Assembly (NCBI GenBank): GCA_036847185.1
Contig: DAIUAM010000054.1
Span: forward strand, 1-16,536
DNA: 16,536 nucleotides
Direction of reading: 5' to 3'
Origin: UBA4738 sp002413305
Lineage (GTDB): Bacteria > Actinomycetota > UBA4738
A program made the position numbers and the translations under genes. Position 1 is the first letter of the stretch. Each line of letters opens with the position of its first letter. Below are positions 6,943 through 14,137 of this stretch, piece after piece. The notes beneath the pieces were generated by a model. It was not told where the DNA came from. It saw only the letters and a program-made list of their open reading frames with translations, and searched no databases.

Positions 6943-7383
6943 TCAGCCCCCCCCGGGGGGCTCGACGACGATCTCCTCGGCGTTCGCAGCGGCGCGTGTC
7001 ACCTCCACCAGCACACGCCGAGGCGGGCTGAACACGTCGATCTCGTAGCACAGCGTGTCCTGGGTCTTCGCCCCATGAGGCACACCGGGCGGAACGAGCA
7101 CCGCCATCCCTGGGCGCATGACGCGCACGTCGCCGTCCAGGTCGAACTCGAACTCGCCGTCCACGACGAACGTGACCTGCTCCTCCTCATGCGCGTGCAC
7201 CGGCGCCATCGTGTTCGGCTGGTACCGCACGAAGTTGACGAGCATCCGCTCGCCGATGACCGGCCGGAATTCGAGGCCCGGCGTGAACTCCACGGGGTCC
7301 ACCTCGAGAAGCTCGAAGTACCGGCCCTTGTCCGTCGCCGCCAGCGAAGGATCGCGCGCGAAGTAGTCCTGAGTGCCCGTCAT
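6943..7383 (-). CDS. Small single-domain cupin protein (second paralogue)
   Basis: This 146-residue cupin has His63 and His65 followed by Gln69 (VHAHEEEQ) in motif 1, His103 (PPGVPHG) in motif 2, and the same DVFSPPR signature (116-122) as the cupin at 5655-6155. The two also share YF.L near the N-terminus, PGL..RPV.G before the barrel, and APVH.H, so they are paralogues. The ATG overlaps the aminotransferase TGA by 4 bases (ATGA), which points to coupled translation. The role is unknown; a cupin cotranscribed with an aminotransferase and an SDR probably acts on, or binds, an intermediate of the same pathway. Confidence 0.8.
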   Translation of the reverse strand: MTGTQDYFARDPSLAATDKGRYFELLEVDPVEFTPGLEFRPVIGERMLVNFVRYQPNTMAPVHAHEEEQVTFVVDGEFEFDLDGDVRVMRPGMAVLVPPGVPHGAKTQDTLCYEIDVFSPPRRVLVEVTRAAANAEEIVVEPPGGG

Positions 7384-8606
7384 GCGCCACCTCCTTCTCC
7401 GAGGGCGTCGACCACGACCGACGCGAGCCTACGAACCCCCTCCTCGATCACGTCGTCGCCCGCCTTGCTGAACGCCAGGCGCAACGTGTTCAACCCGCTC
7501 CCGTCCGGGAAGAACGGCTGGCCCGGCACGAACGCCACCCGCTGCTCCCTGGCGGCCTTGGCCATGTCGACGGTGTTCGCGTCCTGCGGGAGCGTCATCC
7601 ACGAGAAGAACCCGCCGGTCGGCCGGGTCCACGTCACGGAGGACGGCATGTGCCGGTCCAGCGCGTCCAGCATCAGCCCGCACCGCCGCGAGTACAGCGC
7701 GCGTGCCCGTTCGTTCTGCTCCTCCAGGAGGCCGCGCCGCCCGTACTCCTCCAACAACCGTTGCCCGAGGGCGCCGGCACACTGGTCGGTGTTCTGCTTC
7801 GCCTTGATCATCTCCTCGACGACCGGCGCGGGCCCGGCCACCCACCCCAGCCGCACGCCCGGGAAGAATGTCTTCGAGAACGTTCCCGACTGCACGGTCA
7901 CGTCGGGCCCGAGCGTCCACAGCGACGGATGCCGCACGCCATCGAACCCGAGCTCCCGGTACGCCACGTCCTCGACGAGCAGGAAGCCGTACCGCCGGGC
8001 CAGGTCCACCAGCGCGATGCGCCGCTCCGGTGACATGCTCACGCCGGCAGGGTTCTGGTAGTCGGGGATCGAGTACAGGAGCTTCGGGCGGTGCCCCGCG
8101 GCCAGCGCGTCGGCCAGCGCGTCCACCTGCAGGCCGTCCGCATCCATCGGGATGGCCTCGACCCGGGCCTCGAAGCCGCGGAACGCCATGATCGCGCCCA
8201 GGTACGTCGGTCCCTCGACCATCACGAGATCACCGGCGTCGAGGAAGGCCTTCGATGCGAGCGCCAGGGCCTCGATCCCGCCGCTCGAGATCATGAGCTC
8301 CTTCTCGGCCGGACGAAGCCCCTCCAACCGCTCCAACCGTTCGGCCATGAACGCGCGTGGGCCCGGCAGCCCGCGCGTCGGCGAGTACTGCAGGGCGGTG
8401 GCGTCCCCGCTTCGGATCAGCTCGGCGAAGATGTCGGCGATGACCTCGCCGGGGAACGTCGATGGATCCGGGAACCCGCCGGAGAACGAGATGATGTCGG
8501 TCACGTTGGCGAGCGCCAGGATCGAGGCGATGCCCTCGCCGACGCCGCCCTTCGTGCGCTTGGCGAACGCGTCCGCCCAGGTCCTGGCCCGCTGATCGAC
8601 CGACAT
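7380..8606 (-). CDS. PLP-dependent aminotransferase, class I/II fold (LysN / 2-aminoadipate aminotransferase type)
   Basis: This 408-residue fold-type I enzyme carries Asn185 (DYQNPAG), Asp213 and Tyr216 (VEDVAYRE), the PLP lysine Lys245 (SGTFSKTFFPG) and the carboxylate-binding Arg376 (LRLAFS). The FSGGFPDPSTFP opening and SP.RGLPGPR resemble the broad-specificity 2-aminoadipate / aromatic / branched-chain group. It would move the amino group of an alpha-amino acid to 2-oxoglutarate or pyruvate. ATG 8606 is preferred because the minus strand carries GAGGAGG about 7 bases upstream; the longer open frame up to 9374 runs through the divergent Lrp gene. It heads the minus-strand operon and is divergent from the Lrp-type regulator, which commonly controls such neighbours. 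Confidence 0.9.
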   Translation of the reverse strand: MSVDQRARTWADAFAKRTKGGVGEGIASILALANVTDIISFSGGFPDPSTFPGEVIADIFAELIRSGDATALQYSPTRGLPGPRAFMAERLERLEGLRPAEKELMISSGGIEALALASKAFLDAGDLVMVEGPTYLGAIMAFRGFEARVEAIPMDADGLQVDALADALAAGHRPKLLYSIPDYQNPAGVSMSPERRIALVDLARRYGFLLVEDVAYRELGFDGVRHPSLWTLGPDVTVQSGTFSKTFFPGVRLGWVAGPAPVVEEMIKAKQNTDQCAGALGQRLLEEYGRRGLLEEQNERARALYSRRCGLMLDALDRHMPSSVTWTRPTGGFFSWMTLPQDANTVDMAKAAREQRVAFVPGQPFFPDGSGLNTLRLAFSKAGDDVIEEGVRRLASVVVDALGEGGGA

Positions 8607-8621
8607 GGCGTTCCTCCTCGC

Positions 8622-8651
8622 TTGCTCCAGACTGGTAGGCGAGTGTAACAT
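8622..8651. promoter_or_regulatory. Overlapping divergent promoters with a short palindrome
   Basis: On the plus strand TTGCTC (8622-8627) and TAACAT (8646-8651) are 18 bases apart and could drive the Lrp operon. On the minus strand TACACT (8642-8647) could be the -10 box for the aminotransferase, giving a leader of about 30 bases that includes its ribosome binding site. The two -10 boxes overlap. The palindrome CCAGACTGG (8627-8635) lies between them and the aminotransferase start and is a possible regulator site. Confidence 0.35.
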
Positions 8652-8738
8652 CTGCAGCGCATCGAACCATCCGAACGAGAGGCAAGGCACGCCCAGGATG
8701 ACCCGAATGCACGGCTCATGCGCCGGCGTGATTGGCGA

Positions 8739-9293
8739 ATGACGCAGGCTGCACAACCTGCGCCGGTGGCCCCGAGGGCGTTCGCGCCCCTTGACGCGCT
8801 GGACGTCGAGCTGCTCCGACTGTTGGCGAAGGACGCAAGGGCGTCGCAGCGCCGCCTGGCCCGTGAGGTCGGGATGTCGGCGCCGGCCGTGGCCGAGCGG
8901 ATCGCCCGACTCGAGCGCACCGGGGTGATCCGCGGGTACCGTGTGGACATCGATCGCGGCGCGCTGGGCTTCGGACTCCTGGTCTACGTCGGCGTCGTGG
9001 CCGTCCAGGGCGCGGACCAGCGCGACGTCGTGCGGGCGCTCGGCGAGCTGCCGGAGGTGGAGGATGTGCATGTGGTGACCGGACCGAAGGACCTGCTGGT
9101 ACGGCTTCGCGTTCGCGACCACGAGCACTTGCGCGAGGTGCTGTTCGACCGGATCTGGAGCCTGCCGGGCATCGAGCGCACCGAGACGTACATCAGCCTC
9201 GGCCACATGGACCCGAAGGACGTCGACGGCGCGCTGCTGGAGTTGCTGGCGGTCGCCGGTGCGAGGCGAACAGGGGGCGAGCGCGGTGTGTGA
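8739..9293 (+). CDS. Lrp/AsnC-family transcriptional regulator
   Basis: This 184-residue protein has an AsnC-type helix-turn-helix (about 18-65: LDALDVELLRLLAKDARAS, then REVGMSAPAVAERIARLE) followed by the RAM ligand-binding domain (about 75-165) with the VTGPKDLLVRLRV strand. Lrp-type proteins form octamers or dimers and respond to amino acids. It is divergent from the aminotransferase, the classical target arrangement, and is the first gene of the amidotransferase-ligase operon. ATG 8739 is the better start; ATG 8718 in the same frame would add MRRRDWR, and neither has a strong ribosome binding site. Its TGA overlaps the next gene by 8 bases. Confidence 0.9.
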   Translation: MTQAAQPAPVAPRAFAPLDALDVELLRLLAKDARASQRRLAREVGMSAPAVAERIARLERTGVIRGYRVDIDRGALGFGLLVYVGVVAVQGADQRDVVRALGELPEVEDVHVVTGPKDLLVRLRVRDHEHLREVLFDRIWSLPGIERTETYISLGHMDPKDVDGALLELLAVAGARRTGGERGV

Positions 9294-9996
9294 GGTCCTC
9301 GCGGTCGCCGCTCCCGCCGCGATCGCCTTCCGCGAAGTCGCGCCGTGGGCCGGCGAGATGGAGCGGCTCGGCATCGCCGGGTTCGGTTGGGGCGCAGCCT
9401 GGATCGACGACGGTGTGGTTCGGCGTTACCGGAGCGAGCGGAGCTTCGCGGAGGACCCCGACCGAGACGACGCGCTGCGCGACGTGAGGTCGTCGCGCTT
9501 CCTGGTGCATCTCCGACGGCCCAACCGGCTGTCAACGCTGCAGCTCGCCGACACGCAGCCCTTCGTGGAGCGCGAGTTGTTCGCGTTCTGCCACAACGGG
9601 TTCCTGCAGCGCCATCTGGACTTCCGGCCGCGCTACGAGTACCGGCTGGAGGGGCGCGCGGACAGCGAAGTCGGGTTCGCGTACTTCGCGGAGCAGGTCA
9701 CGCACGGTACGGCGCCGGCCGGGGCGCTGCGGGAGGTCCACGAACGGTTCGGCGGCAACGCCAACCTCGGTTACCTGGGGAGCAACGGCGAGCTGCTGAT
9801 CTACGGCGGCCACGCGGACAACCCGCCGTGGCGCTTCGCGGTGGACGGCTGCACGGTCGCGGCAACGGCCCTGCACTCCGACGACCAGTCGCTCTTCGAC
9901 ATGCTGTTCACGGATGCGACCGACCGCGTCCGGGTCGGCCGTGAGGTCGTGCGGATCGAACCGGCCGTATCGGCAGAGGTCCGTCAAGCACGTTGA
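9286..9996 (+). CDS. Class II (Ntn) glutamine amidotransferase-like protein, EgtC/YafJ type
   Basis: The key observation is the start. GTG 9286 is followed directly by TGT, so after removal of Met the mature protein begins with Cys2, the N-terminal nucleophile of class II amidotransferases. GGGGG (9273-9277) before it serves as ribosome binding site. The 236-residue product keeps the family landmarks: GFGWG (32-36), RFLVHLRRP (71-79), the CHNGFL loop (102-107) and GRADSE (123-128). EgtC of this family cleaves a gamma-glutamyl group in ergothioneine synthesis, so hydrolysis of a gamma-glutamyl compound made by the adjacent ligase is plausible (inference). A longer frame from 9259 would bury the Cys and is rejected. 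It overlaps the Lrp gene by 8 bases. Confidence 0.85.
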   Translation: MCEVLAVAAPAAIAFREVAPWAGEMERLGIAGFGWGAAWIDDGVVRRYRSERSFAEDPDRDDALRDVRSSRFLVHLRRPNRLSTLQLADTQPFVERELFAFCHNGFLQRHLDFRPRYEYRLEGRADSEVGFAYFAEQVTHGTAPAGALREVHERFGGNANLGYLGSNGELLIYGGHADNPPWRFAVDGCTVAATALHSDDQSLFDMLFTDATDRVRVGREVVRIEPAVSAEVRQAR

Positions 9997-10023
9997 CCAT
10001 TTCGAGTGGAAGAGGGGAGCCGG

Positions 10024-11511
10024 ATGGCCGGGAACAACGGGGTCGACAGCGTCGGGCGCAAGAACTTCGTGCAGGAGCACGGCCTGCTCACGGAGGACCA
10101 GCTCCGGACGAAGGGTGAGGTCGCCGACCGCATCGAGAGCGAGGGCATCAAGACCGTTCGCATCGCGTGGGCCGACCAGCACGGCATCCCCAGGGGGAAG
10201 TTCGTCTCGGGGCACGACTTCGTGCAGGGCCTGCAGAACGGATTCGACTTCTCCGGCGCGACGCTCGTCATGGACACCACGAACCACCTCTTCACGCCGG
10301 TGTTCACCGAGGGCGGCGGGTTCGGCATCCCAGAGTTCACCGGATTCCCCGACGTCCAGCTCGTGGCGGACCCGACGACGTTCCGCGTGCTCCCGTGGGC
10401 GCCGCAGACCGGCTGGGCTCTGTGCGACATGTACTTCAGCAACGGCAAGCCGGTCCCGTTCTCCACGCGCGCGCTCATGCGCAAGCAGGTGGACGCGGCG
10501 GCCGAGCTCGGCTACGAGTACGTGGCCGGTCTCGAAGTGGAGTTCTACATCGTTCGCCGGGAGAGCGAGGTCAACCGCATCGACCAGAACGCCACCGGCT
10601 GGCCACCGCCGCCGTTCCCGGTGAGCGTCGCCGAGCAGGGCTACCAGTACCTGTCGGAGACGCGCCTCGCCGGGGTGAACGACATCCTCACGATCCTTCG
10701 GGACGCCTACGAGGCGCTCGACCTGCCCCTCCGCACGATGGAGGACGAGTGGGGCCCCGGCCAGATGGAGTTCACGTTCGATCCCATGCCCGGGCTCGGA
10801 TCGGCCGACGCCATGGTGCTGTTCCGCTCCGCGACGAAGCAGATCTGCCAGCTCCACGGCTACCACGCCACGTTCATGAGCCGGCCGGCCCTGCCGAACT
10901 TCTTCTCGAGCGGGTGGCATCTGCACCAGTCGCTGCGAGGCGCGAAGGACGGCACGGCCACATTCATGGCGGCGGCGGGCTCGGCGGATCCGCTGTCCGA
11001 GTCGGGCCGGCAGTTCCTGGCCGGAATCCTCGAGCACGCGATGCCGATGACGGTGTTCAGCACGCCCACCATCAACGGGTACAAGCGCTTCCGGCCGTAC
11101 TCATTCGCGCCCGACCGCGTGAACTGGGCGGTCGAGAACCGCGGGGCCATGGTTCGGGTGCAGGGCGGCCCGGGGGATCCCGGCACGCACCTGGAGAATC
11201 GGATGGGCGAGCCGGCCGCGAATCCATACCTCTACATGGGCGCGAACATCGCCGCGGGTCTCGACGGGATGGCGAACGCCAAGACGCCGCCGCCGCCGGA
11301 AGGGGTCGACCCCTATGCCGCGGAGTCCTCGCAGAAGCTCCCGCGGACGCTATGGGAGGCGATCGACGAGCTCGAGAGGGACTCGTTCTTCCGCAAGGAG
11401 TTCGGCGACATCTTCATCGAGTACATGGTCATGATGAAGCGGTTCGAGGTGGAGCGGTTCCTGGGCGAAATCACCGACTGGGAACAGCGCGAGTACTTCG
11501 AGTTCTTCTAA
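10024..11511 (+). CDS. Glutamine-synthetase-family ligase (probable gamma-glutamyl amine ligase)
   Basis: The 495-residue protein is a type I glutamine-synthetase fold. Metal-site residues are Glu171/Glu173 (LEVEFY), Glu242 and Glu249 (EWGPGQMEF), His299 and His301 (SGWHLHQSL) and Glu391/Arg393 (HLENRMGEP); substrate and ATP residues lie in NGYKRFRP (351-358) and ENRGAMVRV (371-379). ATP activates the gamma-carboxylate of glutamate, which is then attacked by ammonia or an amine. The WHLH and WGPG variants differ from the HVH/HTH and ATAG/VAPG forms of ordinary glutamine synthetase and fit the group joining glutamate to amines (PuuA, IpuC, FluG and aniline-type enzymes). Context with permease, amidotransferases and amidohydrolases agrees. 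ATG 10024 follows AGAGGGGAG; a GTG at 10006 is a weaker alternative. Confidence 0.85.
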   Translation: MAGNNGVDSVGRKNFVQEHGLLTEDQLRTKGEVADRIESEGIKTVRIAWADQHGIPRGKFVSGHDFVQGLQNGFDFSGATLVMDTTNHLFTPVFTEGGGFGIPEFTGFPDVQLVADPTTFRVLPWAPQTGWALCDMYFSNGKPVPFSTRALMRKQVDAAAELGYEYVAGLEVEFYIVRRESEVNRIDQNATGWPPPPFPVSVAEQGYQYLSETRLAGVNDILTILRDAYEALDLPLRTMEDEWGPGQMEFTFDPMPGLGSADAMVLFRSATKQICQLHGYHATFMSRPALPNFFSSGWHLHQSLRGAKDGTATFMAAAGSADPLSESGRQFLAGILEHAMPMTVFSTPTINGYKRFRPYSFAPDRVNWAVENRGAMVRVQGGPGDPGTHLENRMGEPAANPYLYMGANIAAGLDGMANAKTPPPPEGVDPYAAESSQKLPRTLWEAIDELERDSFFRKEFGDIFIEYMVMMKRFEVERFLGEITDWEQREYFEFF

Positions 11512-11529
11512 GGAGCGGCCGCGGCGAGA

Positions 11530-11844
11530 CTGCAGCACGTCGTCCTGTTCAAGTTCCCGCGCCCGCTCACCGAGGACGAGGAGCGCTGGATGTTCGACAT
11601 CGTCCGGCAGTGGCCGAATGATATCCGCGGGTTCACACGGCTGCGGCTGGGCAAGGACGTCGGCGGGCGCTCCGGCGGCTACGACTACCTGCTGCTCACG
11701 GAGTTCGAGAGCGACGAGGCCATGCAGGCGTACTTCCCGCACCCCAAGCACCAGGAGTTCGCCAAGTGGGTGGCGGAGATGCAGTGCGAGGTCCTGCGCA
11801 ACGACTACGCGGTGGACGAGCGCACGGGCCTGCTCGAGACGTAG
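11530..11844 (+). CDS. Dabb-domain (stress-responsive alpha-beta barrel) protein with probable CTG start
   Basis: The frame reads QHVVLFKFPRPLTEDEERW, then GGYDYLLLTEFES (about 56-68), AYFPHPKHQEF (74-84) and VLRNDY, the complete Dabb ferredoxin-like fold of about 100 residues. Homologous sequence begins at codon 11533, directly after a CTG, and the in-frame TAA of the ligase is at 11509, so no ATG, GTG or TTG is available before ATG 11590. That later ATG would delete the first beta strand. CTG 11530 is therefore proposed, with AAGGAG (11510-11515) upstream at a long spacing. Dabb proteins act as dimers, some as small cyclases, others of unknown role. It is cotranscribed with the ligase and converges on the next gene. 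Confidence 0.7.
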   Translation: MQHVVLFKFPRPLTEDEERWMFDIVRQWPNDIRGFTRLRLGKDVGGRSGGYDYLLLTEFESDEAMQAYFPHPKHQEFAKWVAEMQCEVLRNDYAVDERTGLLET

Positions 11845-11847
11845 CCC

Positions 11848-12444
11848 TCAGCCACCGGACGCGCCGGCAGCGAACGCCCGAAGGACGGCGATGAGCCCGT
11901 CCACGTCCTCGGGCTCGAAGGGGACCGCCGCCGAGACGCCGGGGCTCGCCCCGATGAGCGAGCCGGCCAGGGTGGCCAACCGCAGACGCCATTTGCGAGG
12001 CTGCGCCGACCATGCGACGGTCAGCTCGCGGACGTTCGTCATCGTGCGGGCGCCGTCGACGAGCCCGCGCCGCACGAACGGGTCCACGGCCCCGGGCGGG
12101 GCGGGGGCGGGCGCCCAGTCCAGGTCGTAGCGCCGGCGGAGGCGGCGCGCGCGAAGCTCGATCGTGCCGTCGCTCGGCGGGCCCACGCCCTCGGCGGTGG
12201 TCGTGACCACGAGCTGCAGGGTCCGGGAGAACAGGCGCTTCTCCCGTTCGAGCGAGAGGGTCGCGTCGGGCAGGTCCGGCGACTCGGACGCCAGGAGCAG
12301 CGAATTCGGTGCCGTGGCCGCGAAGGCGTGGAACCATTCACCGAGGCGTTCCGCGTCGGCCTCGAGCGCCTCGCTCGGCGTGGTGGACGACCCCAGCGGG
12401 CGGCGGTCCGGCATGCCGAGGAATGTACTCGGCCCGGTCGCCAC
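11848..12444 (-). CDS. Uncharacterised protein, 198 residues
   Basis: I do not recognise a family. The frame shows codon-position bias like its neighbours and ends 3 bases from the convergent Dabb gene. The product is rich in Ala, Arg, Leu and Pro, with no membrane segment or signal peptide. Two blocks look structured: EALEADAERLGEWFHAFAA (about 25-43), and an alternating hydrophobic stretch with LQLVVTTTAEGV (76-87) and IELRARRLRRRYDLDW (95-110). The C-terminus (EPEDVDGLIAVLRAFAA) may be a helix. The GTG at 12444 has no clear ribosome binding site; an internal ATG at 12414 (MPDRRPLG) is an equal candidate and would give 188 residues. Confidence 0.55.
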   Translation of the reverse strand: MATGPSTFLGMPDRRPLGSSTTPSEALEADAERLGEWFHAFAATAPNSLLLASESPDLPDATLSLEREKRLFSRTLQLVVTTTAEGVGPPSDGTIELRARRLRRRYDLDWAPAPAPPGAVDPFVRRGLVDGARTMTNVRELTVAWSAQPRKWRLRLATLAGSLIGASPGVSAAVPFEPEDVDGLIAVLRAFAAGASGG

Positions 12445-13124
12445 GCGGCACGGCGCCCGAGGGATGCCTTCAGCCTCACGTACCGGCTCTCGCCGTCCAG
12501 AGGGCGGAGCCTCGCGACCAGGACGGGCTCGTCCCAGATACGGTTGGGTCGGTCACATTGGCCTTCGCCACAGGCTGAAGAGGGCGCCGGAGCCTGATCG
12601 GTCAGGCGTGAAAATGCCAGGGCCGGTCGCCGAGCACGGCGGCCCTAGGGCTGACCTCCCCGCAAAGGGTCGAATGGACTGGCATCATCTGAAGGTCCGC
12701 GCGATGATGGATCGGGCTGGCGTGATCCGACCCAATCGATGCTGGGCTCCTTTGGGAACGCCCCTTTCCTTGAGTCCCCACACGCCAGCCCCTCGTCGTC
12801 CGGCCGATCGTGAGCACCTCCGTGTGGCAAGAAGCGTTGTAGCGGCAGGAATGTCGGTTTCATGCCGAAGCGACATTGAAGGCCGAAATAGGCTGTGCGG
12901 GCTCAGGGCCCGACAACTCCTGGTAGCCCGCAACTTGCTGGCGCTCGCAGAACACGCGCATCGAGTAGTCGTCCAGGCCAATAGGCAGCACCATTGCAGG
13001 CTGCCTGGCTGGAGGTATGAACGAAAGTTGTGGATGCGGGACCTGGTGAAGGGCGTGGCGTACCCTCCGGTCGATCACTGATCGGAGTGCCGGCGTGGTG
13101 ACGCTGGCGAAAGGAGGTACGCCG
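12445..13124. other. Gene-poor stretch before the IS remnants
   Basis: Open frames cross this region, but none has a convincing start, ribosome binding site or recognisable motif, and the base composition looks less GC-biased than in the genes on its left. One inverted repeat stands out: AATGTCG (12850-12856) and CGACATT (12871-12877), with CGG/CCG pairing nested in the loop. I see no tRNA, CRISPR array or tandem repeat. It may be eroded accessory DNA and the left flank of the IS256-type element, whose outer end I cannot place. Confidence 0.5.
13057..13123 (+). promoter_or_regulatory. Inverted repeat able to sequester the transposase ribosome binding site
   Basis: GGCGTACCCTCC (13057-13068) pairs with GGAGGTACGCC (13113-13123) apart from a single bulged C. 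The right arm contains the GGAGG ribosome binding site of the IS256-type reading frame. A small hairpin, CGATC-ACT-GATCG (13072-13084), sits in the loop. A transcript entering from outside the element could fold and hide the site, a known protective device in several IS elements. Confidence 0.4.
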
Positions 13125-13328
13125 ATGCTCAGGGTAGCCCCTGAGGACGAAGCTCGCCAGGAGTTCGCCCTCGCCCTGGACGAGATCTGCCGCCGCGGGG
13201 CCGAGCGGATGCTCGCCGTGGCCCTGGAGGCCGAGGTGCAGACCTACCTGGAGCGCCACCGGGAGGCTCGAGACAACCGTGGCCATGCTCTGGTGGTACG
13301 CAACGGCTCGGCCAGGGAGCGCACGGTG
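13125..13328 (+). pseudogene. IS256-family transposase, N-terminal fragment cut by an IS6 element
   Basis: The 68 codons have the start of an IS256/mutator transposase: FALALDEICRRGAERMLAVA, LEAEVQTYLERH (35-46) and the typical VVRNGSARERTV (57-68). AAGGAGG (13111-13117) is a good ribosome binding site for ATG 13125. Homology stops exactly where the left inverted repeat of the IS6 element begins at 13329. The remaining 300 or more residues, including the DDE catalytic core, are not found on the far side of the IS6 element, so this is a dead fragment and the rest was lost. Confidence 0.8.
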
Positions 13329-13345
13329 GGCACTGTTGCGTTGAC
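13329..13345 (+). repeat. Left terminal inverted repeat of the IS6 element
   Basis: GGCACTGTTGC followed by GTTGAC. The first 11 bases are identical to the inverted right end at 14144-14154. Confidence 0.8.
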
Positions 13346-13386
13346 CGAAGTCACGTCGTGTCGGCCCCGGGGTCGGGGGTGTCCGG

Positions 13387-14106
13387 TCAGATCACCAGGG
13401 CGAGTTCGGCGAACGCGTCGGCAAGTCGAGCGGCCGGCGGTACGTCGGTCCCGAGATCGTAGAAACCCCTGCGGAGGTTCTGGATGAAGGCATGGCCTGC
13501 GACGATGACCCTGGCGGTACGGTCTCGCTTCAGCCCTCGCATCGATCGAAGTCGGGCCTTGAGGCGTCCGTGGTCGGTCTCGATGGGGTTGTTCGCATGG
13601 ACCTCCGTGTCATGGAAGGCGGCCGGGAGCAGCTCATCGAGCACACGGGGGTAGACCCGGTACCGGTCGGTCGTGACCTCCCCAGGTGAGATCCGGGTCC
13701 GGTCGATCGCCTGCGTGAAGAAGCGGCGAGCTGCATTGGCGTCCCGACGAGGCGAGAGGAAGACGTCGATGACCTGGCCGAACTGGTCGATGGCCCGGAA
13801 CAGGTATCGCCAGGTCCCTCCGACCTTGACATAGGTCTCGTCCACGTGCCAGCGATCCCCGACAACGTGCTGTCGAGCCCGAGCGGCCTCGATGAACTCC
13901 GGCGCGAACCGCTGGACCCATCGGTACACCGTGACGTGATCGACCTCGACCCCGCGCTCGGCGAGAAGCTCCTCCACATCCCGGTAGGAAAGACCGAACC
14001 GCAGGTACCACCGGACCGCCAGGGTGATGACCTCGGGCGGGAAACGGTACCCGGCGAAGGCCGAGCTCGGTGCTGGTCGGACAGGAAGATGCCGGCGTGA
14101 TCTCAT
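13387..14106 (-). CDS. IS6-family transposase (DDE)
   Basis: This 239-residue protein has the length and motifs of IS6/IS26 transposases. An N-terminal helix-turn-helix region contains FGLSYRDVEELLAERGVEVDHVTVYRW (split over 38-63). The catalytic residues are Asp89 (HVDETYVKV), Asp147 (TTDRYRVY) and Glu176 (NPIETDHGRLK), all present. It catalyses replicative cointegrate formation at the element ends. ATG 14106 gives the expected length; an upstream in-frame start at 14229 would lie outside the right inverted repeat and is rejected. The gene seems intact, so the element may be active. Confidence 0.9.
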   Translation of the reverse strand: MRSRRHLPVRPAPSSAFAGYRFPPEVITLAVRWYLRFGLSYRDVEELLAERGVEVDHVTVYRWVQRFAPEFIEAARARQHVVGDRWHVDETYVKVGGTWRYLFRAIDQFGQVIDVFLSPRRDANAARRFFTQAIDRTRISPGEVTTDRYRVYPRVLDELLPAAFHDTEVHANNPIETDHGRLKARLRSMRGLKRDRTARVIVAGHAFIQNLRRGFYDLGTDVPPAARLADAFAELALVI

Positions 14107-14137
14107 CGCCCGAGTCTCCCTGATGCCGACGCCGGTA

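Noticed and set aside
8607..9374. N-terminal extension of the aminotransferase frame
   Set aside because: It is antisense to the Lrp gene and shows no domain; the family-like protein starts at 8606 behind GAGGAGG.
12164..13081. 305-codon plus-strand open frame
   Set aside because: It is antisense to the unknown gene in its first part and has no start signal or recognisable motif in the rest.
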